A stretch of 64,000 nt of DNA, taken from assembly GCA_963969395.1 (NCBI GenBank), contig OZ017796.1:13518501-13582500 (forward strand), read 5' to 3'. Shown piece after piece: positions 46,345 to 60,459 of the stretch (position 1 is its first letter; each line of letters begins with the position of its first letter). Under the pieces are notes generated by a model. It was not told the DNA's origin, ran no database searches, and saw only the letters and a program-made list of their open reading frames with translations. The stretch is from Pseudoscleropodium purum. Its lineage: Eukaryota > Streptophyta > Bryopsida > Hypnales > Brachytheciaceae. The position numbers were made by a program, and so were the translations under genes.

Positions 46345-49300
46345 TCTCTACAAGGACTCATCCATTGCACATAATAAAAGTACTTACAATGAATATGGTG
46401 AACTCTTTTTGTTTCTAGTTACAAATTGTAGACCTGCAGGTGCTACAAAATTCTGAATTTAGCTTTCAAGGAATATAACTTTTATTTTCACTAGTGACTG
46501 AGAGGAAAAGTTATACCACAATAATATCAAAACAAGGGAGATTGGGTAATAAAAACAATCCACAAAAAATTGAAATAATTTTTTGGTCCTCATAGATCAT
46601 ATTTTTGTCTAAATGGAAAGCTTTGATTTATTCCATTTGGATTAGGGATGTGAAAATTATGGAGCTTCTTATTTTACATGCAATCACAAAAAATTTTAGG
46701 AAAAATGACATATTGGATTGTTTTGGAACTCAATTTTCACAATTAAAAAAAAGGGGTGGGATCCACAAAGTTAAGTATGCTTGCTAGAACAATTTCACCA
46801 TTGGTGTTAGTGTGTTTCAATTCCATCTTAGAGCTATTAATGATTTATTTTATCCTTCAATCTTGTACCCACTTCTATTTCACAATTTTTAAAGAACGAA
46901 AATCAAGTATTTTTTAATTTTATTTTTTTCCAATAAGTTCAATTCAAATTTTTTTTATTATTTTTAATAAAAAAATAAAAAAATTTAGTGCAATAATTTT
47001 AAGGTAAGAAGATTCAAAGTTATATAATGTAGTCATAGAACATGTTAAAAAAATTCTTTAAATTTCAACTCAAATATCTTTCAATCTATATGGTAAAAGT
47101 TTTTGAAATTTCTCCTATACATTTATATACTAGTTTAGTTCAAGATCCTATAGTTATATATGCCAAAAAATCAATTTATAAAGTTTTTTAATCATTACAT
47201 TAGTAATGGCAGTTTTGAGTGATTTTTGATGAAAAAAAAGACCTTATTACTCTTGAGGTTCTAAAATTATTCATCTACCTCCAAAGATACAAATATGGAA
47301 AGTCAACAAAACAAGAAATAAATACTATGTAACAAAGTCTTACATTTAGAGGTATTAAATGTACAATTACAATATACAGTATCAATTTTAATTTTAGAAA
47401 TACTTTCTTTAACCCTTGAATACTTGGGTATTTCAAGCAAAATCAGACATAAAATTCTATCATATGGATTCAATAACTTTTTTGAACTTGGACTCAAAAT
47501 GAAGATTTTAAAGCTAGCATAATGTATAGTTACACCATTTACAAGAATGGAATTTCAGAATTTTTTTTCCATAGTGAATTGTAGATTTTTGAAACAAAAC
47601 CTACCAAAATACATTAAAGTTATAAAATTTAAATTTCTATATTGATTTTTGTGATTGGCTAAAATAATGAGATTTATAACATGTCAAAATTTGCATGCAT
47701 TTACCATGTATATTTTACACAAAAGTCTATTGTATTTTCTAATGAATTATTAAATAAACACAAACATTTATATAAATTAGATGAGAAAATATTCTATCTT
47801 TTGGTATATCAAATATTACATAAGTTTAGCCAATCAGATTAGAATTTGATATAAAATAATTTATTTTTTATTTAAAATAAAAAGACTTTAAACCATAAAG
47901 TTCTGCAATATCTCTAAACCCTAAAATCTTCAAAATATTTGTATCCAAAACAAGTCTAAAATATCCTTCTTTAATATATTCAACTATAAGACTTTAAGTT
48001 AACTTATTAAAGTACATCCTCCTCAAATTTTAGAATGAAAGCTTTAGTAATGAATTGCAAGATAAATGTACCTAAACTTCAAAAAATAGTATTTTCAAGT
48101 CCTTTTCTTCTTTTTTTTCAACATTTAAAAAGAATATCACATATGTTAGATAACTTGTAATAACTTGCCAATATGTTAGAAAATGAATTGACAACATTTG
48201 GACCAAAAAAGCTTTCAAACCATCTTTAAAAAAATAATAAAGTAGTAGATATAGGTAGGTATATTATGTGACAGATATAGTTTTGTTTTTTCTAATTCAA
48301 AATAATAATAAATTGAATTCAAATAATAACCTAGTACATTTTTTTTTGCTAACATTAGTTGGAATAGTTTGGTTCAAAGGTTTTCTTATTGGTATCAATC
48401 AATGTAATTATTTGAAAATTCAAAAAAATTGTTTACATGGGTGGAAAACAACTTGGAAAACTCAATGAACTCAAGTCTAGTTTCTAATCCACTTTCTAAG
48501 TTGTATCACCAAATTCTATAGTTTAAATATGATGTTTCACCAAATCACCAATTTACTTCTAAAGTCTTTTAGGCTCAAAAATAAGAAATTTAATATGTTA
48601 AGTTTTGTTGTTTGTTTTGTTTGTGTGTTTGTTTTTCTTGACTTCAAATATTAAGCTAAGGCTTAGTAAAATAAATAAATTAGAAGAAGTTTTTTGAAAT
48701 TCCATGCTTCATAGTAAAAATTGAAATTGACATTGTAGCCTAATGGTACTTTAAATATGCAAATATCTACTAGCTTTGTGATTTGAAAGGGATACAAAAC
48801 AATATGCAAGAAATAAAATGTATTTCATGCAATAAGTACATTTGATTTGGACTAGCTAACTACCTCCATGGCCATATCACATATTTAATTGGCTTCTTAG
48901 ATTTGGTTGACTTTGGAATTATAGCCCTAGTGCTTGTTGCACCCTTCGTTAATTATTTCTACTTTATTAGAAGGGTTGTGATTTAATACTTTGATGAACT
49001 TTGGATGGCTACCAACCTTCTAAGGTTGCATGCCCATACAACAAATCCTTGACATGTTATAGCCTTGCCTTAATGTTCAACAAGGAGAATAGAAACGGTA
49101 ATTGGGAAGCTTCTATATCCTTCTTTTTTCCAATTCGACCTTGCTCACCAAATTGTGGAGTTTTGAATTGACTTTATAGCAAACTCTCATATCAAGGTAG
49201 GAAGTTCTAAAAGCGCACAAGTTCTAAAAGCGTGCACTTTTTTAAATGTACGTTGCATGTACATGATTCTTTCTATGGCCTCCAACCATGTATAAACAGT

Positions 49301-50719
49301 CTACATTTTAGGAGGTGGATGCTATTAGAGCCTATGCCACTTTAGCTTCAAAATTTAATAACTAATTTTACAAAGCTCCAAAAAACATGAAACAACTTAG
49401 GTTAGATGCCAATTCTATTTGTCTTTCAAGGAAAAATTATTGAAAAATATTTGAAGAAGTCTCACCTCTCCAAAAATTAGTTCCAACTCTTAAATGGTCA
49501 ATTTATGGACCTTCTACCTTATAGTAGCAAGTTTGTTGGTGGCTACTCTCAAATTACAATGGATCACTCACAAAGCATGGTGCAATATTCAACTAGTCTT
49601 TAGGTTCACCTGTAGTTTTAGTATTTTGTTAAAATTTGGTTTGCATGTGTAATTTTGATTGTATTCTAGTGACACATATAACATGCGCTATAGGCTAAAG
49701 ACACTTGTTGTTTCCTCACTAACATTCCAATGTATTGTTTTGTTGTGGGATGGACAAAGGTGAGGTCCATGGCTTCTCAAAAACTTTCAAAATACTTCTA
49801 CACACAATGTGAAGTTATTTCTTACCTTTTCTTACCTTAAAGTTACATTTACTTTTAGGAGTAAAGAATTGATGCTTATTTAATTTGTCAATGCTTGGAC
49901 AGTAACAAGCTTGACATCTTTAATGTACAACTTTTTGGATTCCATTTAGTACATTTCTTGTATTATTATCAATATTGTTAGAAGCTTGGTATGCTATGGC
50001 AAGGTTCGATATTGGATTTATGTAAAATATGATGATGGAACTAAACATGCTCAAATAGCTATGACCTTTGTGATCTAGCTCTTGTAAAGTTGAGATTGAA
50101 ATTATGGATTGTATATAAAGTACCATTTACAATATGTCTATTTGCTTTGTCAATTAGTGTGTTGTTAATGGTAGAGAAGTTGCTTGATTTAAAACACCTT
50201 ACTATGCATTAAATTCTTGAGTAAATGATCTCATTACACAAAGTAAATGTTGTGCATTAAGTTTCCAAGAACAAGAGGAAGTTTTAAGAACATTAGATAG
50301 GAATCATGGTGGTACCTTGAAGATTCAGGGATGTCCCAGAAAAATTTTGTTTTGTTTTTTACGTTGAGATTTCCTAGATCATGTGTCTTCTAGTCATGTT
50401 CTTGGTACCATTGGAAAGCCTTGGCGAGGAGAGGTGCACAGGCTTTGTTTTGTAGTGTTTGGACCTATGACATGAAAATGATTGAATTTAAAAGTTTTTA
50501 TCAATTAAAAATTTTAAAATATATTTTTACTTTTGTTTTGACTATGGGAATGGTATATGGCACACTGGTACTCTTGAATTTATAAAAAAATAGCACCTTG
50601 GACAAAAAGAATTGTAAACAAATTTTTGTACATTTTGAATAATCATAGGATCTCATTATTGACTTTTGCTACAAATTCTACAATGACATATGAGAGTTAA
50701 TTTCAAAAGATTGCATAAC
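46345..50719. other. Long AT-rich intergenic tract
   Basis: No supported gene. About 47125-47240 resembles 25345-25460. A lone TTAACCCTTGAA end-like motif near 47409 recalls the piggyBac-like termini to the right, without a partner. The rest is AT-rich with no clear repeat. Confidence 0.4.
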
Positions 50720-50723
50720 TTAA

Positions 50724-51690
50724 CCCCTCAAGGCCCCTGGCCTTTTTGGATTAAAAAATATAGTAGCTTTTGAAGTGCTATTAATATAAATGTGACTAAG
50801 TTATACAAATCTTAACCATACAATCATGTAGTACACATATTGTAGATGGCATGGATCAAATTTGAAATCATTTGACCATGTAGATTGAAAGATTAAAATG
50901 TTTTAGTGTTGAAAAAGAATACTGAACTTTCCTAAAAATGCATTTGGAGGTGAAATTTGAATTTTGAACCTTTTCAAATGAAAAAATTTTAAACTACAAA
51001 GTGCTTGAAAATCAGCATACAAAATTACAAATACATTGGTGAAAAAAATATCATTTAATTGACTCATTGTGTTTACAAAATGGCTTTGAAATGTCAAGAA
51101 AAGTTGCCAAGAATTACATCCCCGGCTGAACTTCCTTCTAATAAAATGCCTCTGAGTCACTCATTATTTCTTGGATTGATATGAAATCTTATTGACACAA
51201 ACTAGACTAGTATGTGCAATTATACCAAAAAGAATTATTGAAAACGGGCACTATATGAAGAAGAAATAGGACGCCAAAGTTCAGTATAATGAAAAACTAT
51301 TAGGGTTTTGAACTTTGAATTGCTCCCAAACATTCAAACCAACCTAGATTGACATGAAAATTTTACCACATGAACAAGACTTAAAGGGGAATATAATCCA
51401 ACAGATTTTATTTAAAAAAAACCTTTGTATGAAGGAGATACAAGCCCCCAAAGTTGCAGCCATCATGTACAGTTTTGTGAACCCAAATTATACTTGTGAA
51501 CTTTGATTGGATTTCAAGAAACTAATTCATCTTGGATTGATGTGGAAATTTTACCACATAAACTAGAAAATTATTTTCAACTTCTCCAACAAGTTTTATT
51601 GAATTTGGACATTAGATGCAAAAGCTACATTATTTTGAATTGGACTCAAACTATGTGAAGTTGCTTTTGAGCCCCTTGGGCATTGAAGGG
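50724..51690. mobile_element. piggyBac-like non-autonomous element, 967 bp
   Basis: Bracketed by TTAA at 50720-50723 and 51691-51694. The termini CCCCTCAAGGCCC and (inverted) CCCTTCAATGCCC match imperfectly. The interior is noncoding with a degenerate ~180-bp internal repeat. TTAA target sites with CCC-type ends are typical of the piggyBac superfamily; the transposase is not in the window. Confidence 0.65.
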
Positions 51691-52083
51691 TTAAAGGTTA
51701 GTTTTCCCCAAAATCCAAAGGAAAGAATTTTCTTTTAGACATCGAGGAAAGCTTCAATTTGAAGACTGAAAGCTAAAGATTTTTCTTTGAAAATTTGTAA
51801 CTTCAATTTGGGGCACCGACAAGTAGCTTCCAAGGGAAGATTAATAGGGTATTACTTCCACATAATGGGAGCTTTCAAAGGAAGGTTAACAGTATTTTGT
51901 TAATAATATGAGTTAGAGTACACCATCACCATATACAATTAAGTATGACATTAGCTCAAATAAATGTTAAGTTAGTAATTATAAATTTGTAACCAAGACA
52001 AGTGTAGAACTTGTGATTTTCCTGCATTCAATAAGTAACGTTTGTAGAAGAACAATCACATTTCTATTGTTGTCTAAGCTTAA

Positions 52084-55000
52084 CCCCTCTAGGATGATAA
52101 CAGGCCGAACTGGCCTACAGTTTACAATACAAAAGAATCTACATACTCCACTGTTTGGGCGTTAAAGGATTAGGGCATCTGTATGAAGTCATGCCAAAAG
52201 GGGTCACCAAATGCAAATTTGGTGAATGGTTTTGTAGACCAAGGTGTCACTGCTCTTCCTATTCCCTATGGCAGACAAGCCAAGAAGGGGCCCCTAGTGC
52301 TGTATGCAAAGTGTAGTTTAGTTGCTTAAGAATCAAATTGTAAAAACTTGACCTTTAATTCATTGAGAACGATGAATTCAACAGCCACATCACATAGTTT
52401 GGAAGGCATCTCCAACTTAGATTGAATTTAATTTGATTAGAGAAGCTCTTTATATGCATATGGGGTGGTAGGAGGTAAAACAAATCATGTGGGATATTCA
52501 AATTAGAATTAGTAGGAGCTCAATCACTCATAATTAAGTAAAAAGTAGGAGGTGTGTTTGAAAGAAAATTTCAGACGTCATTTAGGCATAATAAAATAAA
52601 TTTTTTCAAAAAACTTTGAATTAAGAAAAGTTGAAAAATAAAAATGACTTGCATTTCTAAAAATCCTTTTGAGATTGTGAGCCTCCAATCAAAAGTTTTG
52701 GACAAAATTCAGAAAAAGGTTGAAAAGTTGTTGTTTTTTACATTTTCAAATATACCAATTTAAACAATGGTTCTACATATCAACCAAAACAATATAAAAT
52801 AATGTTATAGATTTAGATTCACAGTATAAAGACAATAAATTTTAAAGAATTAACAAAAAAACAAATGAAAATTGAATGAAATCTACAACAAAAAAATAGA
52901 TTCAATACCAAATTCAATTGTTTAGACAATTTTGCAAATTAATCAATCTAAATTTGATATTCTATTTAAAAATCCTACTAAAATCAATAAATAATACAAT
53001 ATAAATCATGAAATAAACAAATCTAAAAAGATATATTAGTCAATTGAAATGAATGAAATTTTTCTTGAAAAATCTATGTTTAACTAATATAGAAATAGTT
53101 AGGTCTTTACACAAGAATGTCTTTTAGTCTTTATATAAGAACTTCAATATTGTCATTAAAATTTTTAAAATTAAACTAAATTAATACAAACATTGTTCAC
53201 ATTTTATCAAAAAGTAATGAAAATGATTTTGCAAATCTTGATAGTAAAAGTATTATGTAATATAGAAATTGGTCTTACACAAACTAAAAAAAATTCAATT
53301 TTTGTTTTTGAAATATTTAAAAATTAAAATATATGGTATATCATAAATAAATTATTTAATAAATAAAAAATGGCAGTAAAAATAATTCTAAACCACTATC
53401 AACAATTAGAAAACATTCTATTCAATTTTTTGTGTGTTATGTATTTCAAAGATCATTATTTTTTAAACTTTCTATCTCATTAACATTTATACTCATATTG
53501 CAACAAACAATCAAATCTTTATTACAATGTAATTTTACCTTATAAATAAATGAGTCATTGAATGTTTGTAATCAATATCTAAATTTAATTAAGAAAAAAC
53601 AATTGTAGCATATTTTGTACATAACAATACATTTAGGAATTTAATTATAATTGTTTTAGAAAAAAAATTCTTTTACTACAACAACTTTTTACCTAATATT
53701 GGTCTATCTATTACATCTAGTGAAGAATACCATCCTAAATATATCTTTGAATATAAACATAGTGAAAGAACTTAATTTTTCAACATTTTTATTGATCATC
53801 CTTGATATGGAAAAATATAAAGAAATTGCTTTTATCATAAAATACCTAAATTATGGAATATAAGGCCTAAAAGTCATGATTTTACTACAAATATTCAAAT
53901 TTTTTTTTGCAAAGTGACATAAAATTTTACAATAATATACAATTGAATTTTTTTAGTAACAACTTACAATCAATTAATGTAAATAGTTCTAACACTTGCC
54001 ACCTAAAATGAAATTGTCTTTATCTCCAATCAAAAGTTATGGACAAAATTCAAAAAAAGGTTGGAAAGTTTTGTTTTTTTACGTTTTCAAACATCCTCTT
54101 TGAATTTTGTCTGTAATTTTTGATTGGAGGCTCACAATCTCAAAAGGATTTTTAGAGATGCAAGTCATTTTTATTTTCAACTTTTCTTAATTCAAAGTTT
54201 TTTGAAAAAATTTATTTTATTATGCCTAAATGACGTCTGAAATTTTCTTTCAAACACACCTCCTACTTTTCACTTAATTATGAGTGATTGAGCTCCTACT
54301 AATTCTAATTTGAATATCCCACATGATTTGTTTTACCTCCTACCACCCCATATGCATATAAAGAGCTTCTCTAGTTAAATTAAATCCAATCCAAGTTGGA
54401 GATGCCTTCCAAACTATGTGATGTGGTTGTTGGATTCGTCGTTCTCAATGAATTGAAGGTCAAATTTTTACAATTTGATTCTTAACCCCTAAATGTCTAG
54501 ATCCATTTCTAAATTTGACGATTTGGGAAAAACTGTTATAAAGTGTTATTTCGAAGAATATTTTGGAATTAATGTACAAATGAAAGTTGTAGATTTTGAA
54601 TTGTAGATTCTATCTGTACAGTTAGATTCACTAGTGCTATCACCAATATTTTTCTATAAATTTTGAAAGGAGAATTTCAAAATTCCTTCTAATTTCAATG
54701 AGAAGCAAACTATTATCATTTTTTGAGTAAAACTTGTTGGATCAGATTTGAAATGAGGTTATCTTGATATGGTGATTTTTTTGAAATTTTTGTGTTCATT
54801 ACATCTAGGACCTCATTTTTGCTAATTTGGTTTTGAATTAAAGTCAATGCAATTTGACCACTTGACATACTTCTACATTTGTAATTTTAGAAAAATTAGT
54901 ATTCTAGTAACACCAAATCCAACCATTAGATAAGACAAGAACTTAATAGAGTATCACCAAAAATTAGGATGACTTTCATCCAAGCAAGAATGAGACACAT

Positions 55001-55262
55001 ACAAGAACTTCAATCTGTTTATCGTCCAAAAAATGAACGTTGGAGTGCTTCAGGGTTAAGCAACTAAACTACTACACATTGCATACCGCACTAGGGGCCC
55101 CTTCTTGGCTTGTCTACCATAGGGCACAAGAAGAACAGTGAGGTCCTGGAATACAAAACCACATGCCAAATTTGCATTTTGTGTCGTGCAGAATGCTAGG
55201 TAGCTAAGTATGTAGATTTTTTCCTATTGTTAACTATAGACTGATCTATAATCCTGAAGGGG
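52084..55262. mobile_element. piggyBac-like foldback element, 3.2 kb
   Basis: TTAA at 52080-52083 and 55263-55266. Termini CCCCTCTAGGATGATA and (inverted) CCCCTTCAGGATTATA. Long inverted arms: 52084-52700 pairs with 54090-54485 plus 55060-55262. The arms match well, including TTCTTGGCTTGTCTACCATAGG-type sequence near 55107 and its inverse near 52275. The centre (52750-54010) is AT-rich and noncoding. A second TTAA insertion at 54486 splits the right arm. Confidence 0.75.
54486..55055. mobile_element. Nested TTAA insertion, 570 bp
   Basis: Flanked by TTAA at 54482-54485 and 55056-55059. The left arm keeps the uninterrupted site GTTGCTTAAGAATC (TTAA at 52326-52329), so the insertion is directly visible. 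Ends CCCCTAAATG and (inverted) CCCTGAAGCAC are only weakly alike. No coding capacity. Confidence 0.8.
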
Positions 55263-55590
55263 TTAAGGTAGGAACATCTATAACCGTTATTGTGTCCATA
55301 ACTAGCTAGTAGAGTGCCCTTAAATTGTCTCCAAGAGTACTTTGAAACCATCACCTATTCTTAATTGTGATTGGTAGGCTTTGAATTTTTTAGATTTTGT
55401 TGTGTAGATTTTTTCATATTGTTAACCATAAATTGATTCTATAATCTTGAAGGGGTTAAGGTAGCAACATCTATAACCATTACTATACCTATAATTAGCT
55501 AGTAGAGTGCCCTTAAGTTGTCTCCAAGAGTACATTGAAACCATCACCTATTCTTAATTGTGATTGGTGGGCTTTGAATTTTTTAGTTTT
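55211..55590. repeat. Two-copy tandem duplication, ~191-bp unit
   Basis: The unit GTAGATTTTTTCCTATTGTT... starts at 55211 and again at about 55402. It includes the element terminus CTGAAGGGGTTAAGG, so the 3' end of the foldback element and its flank were duplicated together. Confidence 0.75.
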
Positions 55591-56589
55591 GTTGTGAGAA
55601 TCAAGGTAGATTTGCTAGAATGCAGTTTAGAGTGCCCTAATGAGTTCTACTTTGAAAATTCATAGAAATTAGATGCCTTGTCCAAAAATTCTATTTTTTT
55701 TTAAAATTCATGATTTTCAATTGCTAATACTATAGAAATATTTTTTCCCCAAAAGATGCCTTTAACTCTACTAAATTGCTTATTTTAACGGTTATGGGTG
55801 TTGCTACCTTACTTCATAGTCTCATGTTACCTAAGGGATGGAGGAAAAAAACCCTAATTAAATGAAGATATTGATGCAACATCACTTATACCTACATTTA
55901 TGTCCATGTTACAATATTTGACAAATAATTAATAACTTACTAACTACTAGTAACACCTATATACCAGTTTTAAAGAACAAAAATGCAAGTGCATGTAGTG
56001 ATGATAAATATCAATGTTAGAAAAGAACACAAACTACTCTACAACACATGGTAAGCAATACATAAAAGTCTACACATACACTATATACAAATTTCAAGAT
56101 ACAAAGTTTTGTTTCAATCATTCCAATTCATGTGAAAATGGTAATGTAAGCACTTTTCCAAAGAACACAATGGCTACACATTTCCTAACAAGCTAAGAAC
56201 AAGGACAAATTTTTAGAAAGTGGTGCCTTTGAGCCTTGAAGTCATACTACATTCCAAATGCTATAGCCAAGAAGGTGAATAGTGACTCATTCAATCCAAA
56301 CCATCATAAATTCACAAAATGCACTTGCTAAATATACTTCCAGAATATGAATCATTCTCAAGGTTAACTAACGTGAAAAAATACAAACGAAATATAAATG
56401 AAAAAACATAGGCTATGAGGGTAATAATAAAAACTACACACAAATGAGGTGTATGGGAGTACGGAAATTCAAATTGGATAGAATTAGTCTAGAATAGGAT
56501 TAGAAAGACTTACAATTTTTTATTTTTTTTGGTAACCTATAGAGATTTTGGCTATCTTAAGACTATTGTGGAAATAGTCAGTTTCTAGA
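55591..56589. other. AT-rich intergenic tract
   Basis: No gene or repeat recognised. Short frames such as 56014-56196 look like chance. Confidence 0.35.
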
Positions 56590-59500
56590 TTGCTAAAATC
56601 GTTACTAGCGTTACGAAAACGGATCCGAAACGGATCCAGGATCTGGATCTGGAAAAGTTTCATATTTTTGAAACCTACGTTCTAGGCTTCCGATCTAGGG
56701 AACTAAGGGACCATTAGGGAAACGGCCTTCTACCCGTTCTCCATCGAGAACTGTTGGTTGCGCGTTGGGTACGTAAATCCACTGCCACTTCACTCTTCTT
56801 CTTTTCAAATTGTTGAACCTTGTAGACGCATAGTTGAGAGAAAGAGTGGTGAGTTAGCGACCGCAATAAGGAGAGAACGGAAAGGTCTGTGCCATTTGTA
56901 CTGGATTAGGTTGTCAAGTATTGGTAATTCATGGTGGCGATTAGCAATCCGATTGCACAAAAGTCTATAGTCGTGGTCTGGATGGTCTATCCGGTCATTC
57001 CTTCTGATCTAGCCCACCGAGCGCAACTAGAAGAGGACTTCATGTGTATTGGATGTGTTGGATTGTTAGATAGGCCATGGAATATGAAGAATGAAGAGAT
57101 GATTCAAGAACTCATTTACGGAGTTCCGAACTAGTATGAGTTAATGGTGAAAGGTCGACCCGTAGCTTAGATGGAAGACATTTAGATGGATGTGTATACT
57201 TCAAAAAGAGTAGATTTGGATTGGTTAAAAGGGCAGATAAGTATATAACTGGAAAGTTCCAAAGTCAAGTTTACAGAAAGGAAGGTTTTGCCATAAGTGA
57301 TTGCAAGAATGAGAGGCATAGATGGGTATTAGAATTCCTCATTCATATGTATCTGGAAAAGCCTACCCAAGTTATGGTCATGGTGGCTACCACCATCTTC
57401 AGGGCCTTAGAGGATTGGATTGTTCATCGGAGAAGAGTGATTCAAGGCGTAGTAGGCAAACTAGTTGATTATGCAGCTAGGACAAAACACAACCCTATCA
57501 CTCCATATTTGTTCCACCTCTATCATCACAAGGAGGTCTTGAGTGACGAGGAAACAATTCAGTACAACATCGAAGTTGAGATCGTGAAGTAAAGTTTGAT
57601 GGATGAATTGGAGAAGGAGGAGAAGGAATCCAAAGAAGAAAGATAATCCAAAGAAGAAGAAGTAGCCAATCGAAAATGAAGGAAGTCTACGGATCCGGCT
57701 GCATAAGGGAAAGCACCAACGTCAGATAGAAGGGAGCTGAATTCAGATCTAGAACATCATGAAGACCTAGATTTTTTGAAGTGGGAATCCAATGGATGCA
57801 GTAGGCCAAACTAATGTATGGTGACTTGGAAGACCATGTACTCCTCATCTTGGGTGAACTCAAGGTGGAGCCAGACTAGATTTTGGAAGAGATCCGGAAA
57901 TGTCCAGATCCAGAAGAGTTTTAACAAAAGGAGGAACAAATCCTGAAGTTGCAAGAAGAAAGAGATAGCCTCAAGTTCTAATTAGAGTGGACAGAAGGGA
58001 AGCTCAACGCGATGGGACGGAAAGAGACGAAGGATTTTTGACTCATCCACCACCTCGAGGAACTCGTCATGGTTCCAGAACATACGATGATAAGAGCTGA
58101 CCTCTACACCACCTAGTTGGAAAAGGAAGGTCATATGATTGGATCAAGGATGGTTAAGATCTTGGTCAATTTTGAAGCCCAAATGGGAGTTGTCTTGAGG
58201 AACATGCGTAAGTTGCTGGGGTATTTGGATCCGGAAAGGGCCATAGACTTAAAAGGGTTTCCAAAAGTCTTCAAAAGCATATTCCAAGATCCTTTGGTTG
58301 GACAAACTCTAGTCCAGTAGACTTCTAGTGGTCCGATTCACCTACAATCAAAAAGACTGAAGTCTATACTTACTCTAATTGCTGGTCCATTGGTCAATCA
58401 ATCGCAGATTCTAGCAGAACAAGCATTACTTGAGCTAGAAAAGGAACTGAGTGGGAAGTCTGTTCCGGTAGAGCAAGGAGTTTCTGTCCCAATTCTTCCA
58501 CCATTTGGGAGAATCACGGCCGAAAAGTTCAAGGCACTAGGATTGATTGTTCACAACAACCTCGACGCATGGATTGGAGTGATGATGAATCCGGACCAAT
58601 CTCATCCGGAAGACTTCTTGCACATGCAATATTTGATGCTAAAGCAGGATCGTGTGGAGATTGAGCTCAGTGATTTGACACAAGCTAAAGATCTAGAGAT
58701 TGAGGAGATTGAGGAGTCAAAAGAGGATGTGTTGAAGTCTGCATCCGAAAAAAAGATGGAATCTAAAGACTCACCTCTGGAAATCCAATGAAAACTTCAA
58801 ATCCGATCGTCAGCAAAGAACATACCTATGAAGGCTTTAGTGAAGACTCTGGGTAGTTTAAACGGAAATAGTACGAAGAAGATACGGCGGAATAAATAGA
58901 TAGCTAGAAGTTAGTTAGGATTTTAATTCTAGAACGGGTTTCCCAAGTGTGGGTCCGGGTTCTGGATTTCTAAGGACAATTGTACTGTGAACTTTTCAGA
59001 TATCCCAGGGTGTTGATTGTGTGGTTATCTTGATTTCTAGGGTGCCTTTTTGGCTTTTTAGGCATTGACTTTGGTTTTGATTTTGGTTTTTAAAGGCAGG
59101 CAAGTTTGGTGTCCTCTCATTCCATCCTAGTGATTATTCCATTGTATTTCATTTCCTTCTATAATCTGAGCCACCAAGTTGGACATTCTGGCTCCAACAT
59201 CTGTGTACGGATTGTATTGGTTTGTTTGTTTGTTGGAGGGTTGAAATGTGAAAAGGACGAGTGAGGAGGAATCCGGATTTTTGAGTAACTGGGTTGGATT
59301 GAGGAAATACTATTGTAATGGTGTTAGATTTGTGATGAAGGAGCTACGCATTGTGCCTTTGAACTACCGAAACAGTAATCCGATTTAGTAAAGAGTGGTG
59401 TGAGAGTAGATTTGGAATTGGAAACGACTCTGTGTGGAGATTAGCGACTACCAACAGAAACTTCTATTCATCGGAAGATCTACCAACCTTAGAATCCATC

Positions 59501-60009
59501 TTACATCTAAAAAAACTACCTCATTGTTAGTTCCGAATGCCTGTGATCTATTGTTGTAGTAAAGAGGAGTGAATACATTTCCGAATGATTTACATTCCTG
59601 ATTGGCCATCTAGAACATTGTGAGGATCTAGATCTTCTTTCTATACTACAACATCTGGATTACTTGGATGTTTATTTGTTTTTGTCAGTATAGTCGATAG
59701 AGATCAAAGTGGTGAAGTCCCTATCCTTCAAAAGATCAACAATGGCCCCTTTGATGGTAAAACAAAGGAATTGAAAACTAGTGTATTAAGAGATGTAACT
59801 GGAAACCGGGTGATACCAGATCTGGATTGGAATCCGGATAGTAGTTGGAACCGGAAAAGAGAGGAAAAGAGTAGTTGGAAGAGGAAAAAGAGATCATCTG
59901 GATATTGAAGTTTGGGAGAACATTTGGAATTCCTTAGGACGATAATCTATGTCATCTTACCACATTTTCATGTGTAAAGATATTTATGCCTAGATTGTGT
60001 GTACAACAA
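56590..60009 (+). mobile_element. Pol-less retroelement-like copy B, most complete
   Basis: The gag-like frame can be traced from the Met near 56931 (block VVWMVYPVIPSD, cf. VIPVIPS of the gene at 1658-3322) through the 57221-57592 domain, the coiled-coil block near 57950, and the Glu-rich end at 58791. Several stops and shifts break it. The 3' noncoding part ends in TACAACA at 60009; the start is set by loss of similarity and is approximate. No pol domain is present. Confidence 0.7.
57221..58791 (+). pseudogene. Gag-like coding relic of copy B
   Basis: Open blocks at 57221-57592, 58117-58320 and 58390-58791. The first holds the conserved domain ending ITPYLFHLYHHKEV, the counterpart of CPYLFHLYRENQV in the 1658-3322 gene. 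The last is followed by a Glu/Ser-rich stretch. Frames change between blocks and stops occur, so no full protein can be made. Function is not known beyond the gag-like pattern. Confidence 0.65.
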
Positions 60010-60459
60010 GGTGCTTCTAAAAAGAACAGTGACATTACCTTTTGCATGTAAGAGATTCCTAGGCCCCCTTACAAATTAGACACTAAAGGGACTAGCGCAT
60101 GGAAGAGGTGCACAAACAATGAGCGAAGAATTTGGCTTCCATTGCATTCTATAGCACATATTAGTGGTCTATTACTCACAACTTGTTAGAGTAATCCCTT
60201 AGATCACTCATCATTGTTAGCTTATATATACAAAAATCACATTCACACTTCATCTTAGTACCTCCAATTACATCAATACTATCAAAGGCCAGGACAAGAG
60301 AATATAATAGAGGTGCACTAGCATTGAGCTCCCAAGTTCCAAAATGCTTACATTGTAGCACATGCCAATGGCCTACGACATGTACGAATTAAACAAGCTT
60401 GTTACACAATTAAAATCTCCCATACTCCCTTCATTTTGCAAAATTGGCTTCAGTCTCAC
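60010..60459. other. Spacer, probable RPL3 3' UTR copy
   Basis: Lies just downstream (minus sense) of the RPL3 pseudogene stop region, so part may be its retrocopied 3' UTR. Nothing else recognised. Confidence 0.35.
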
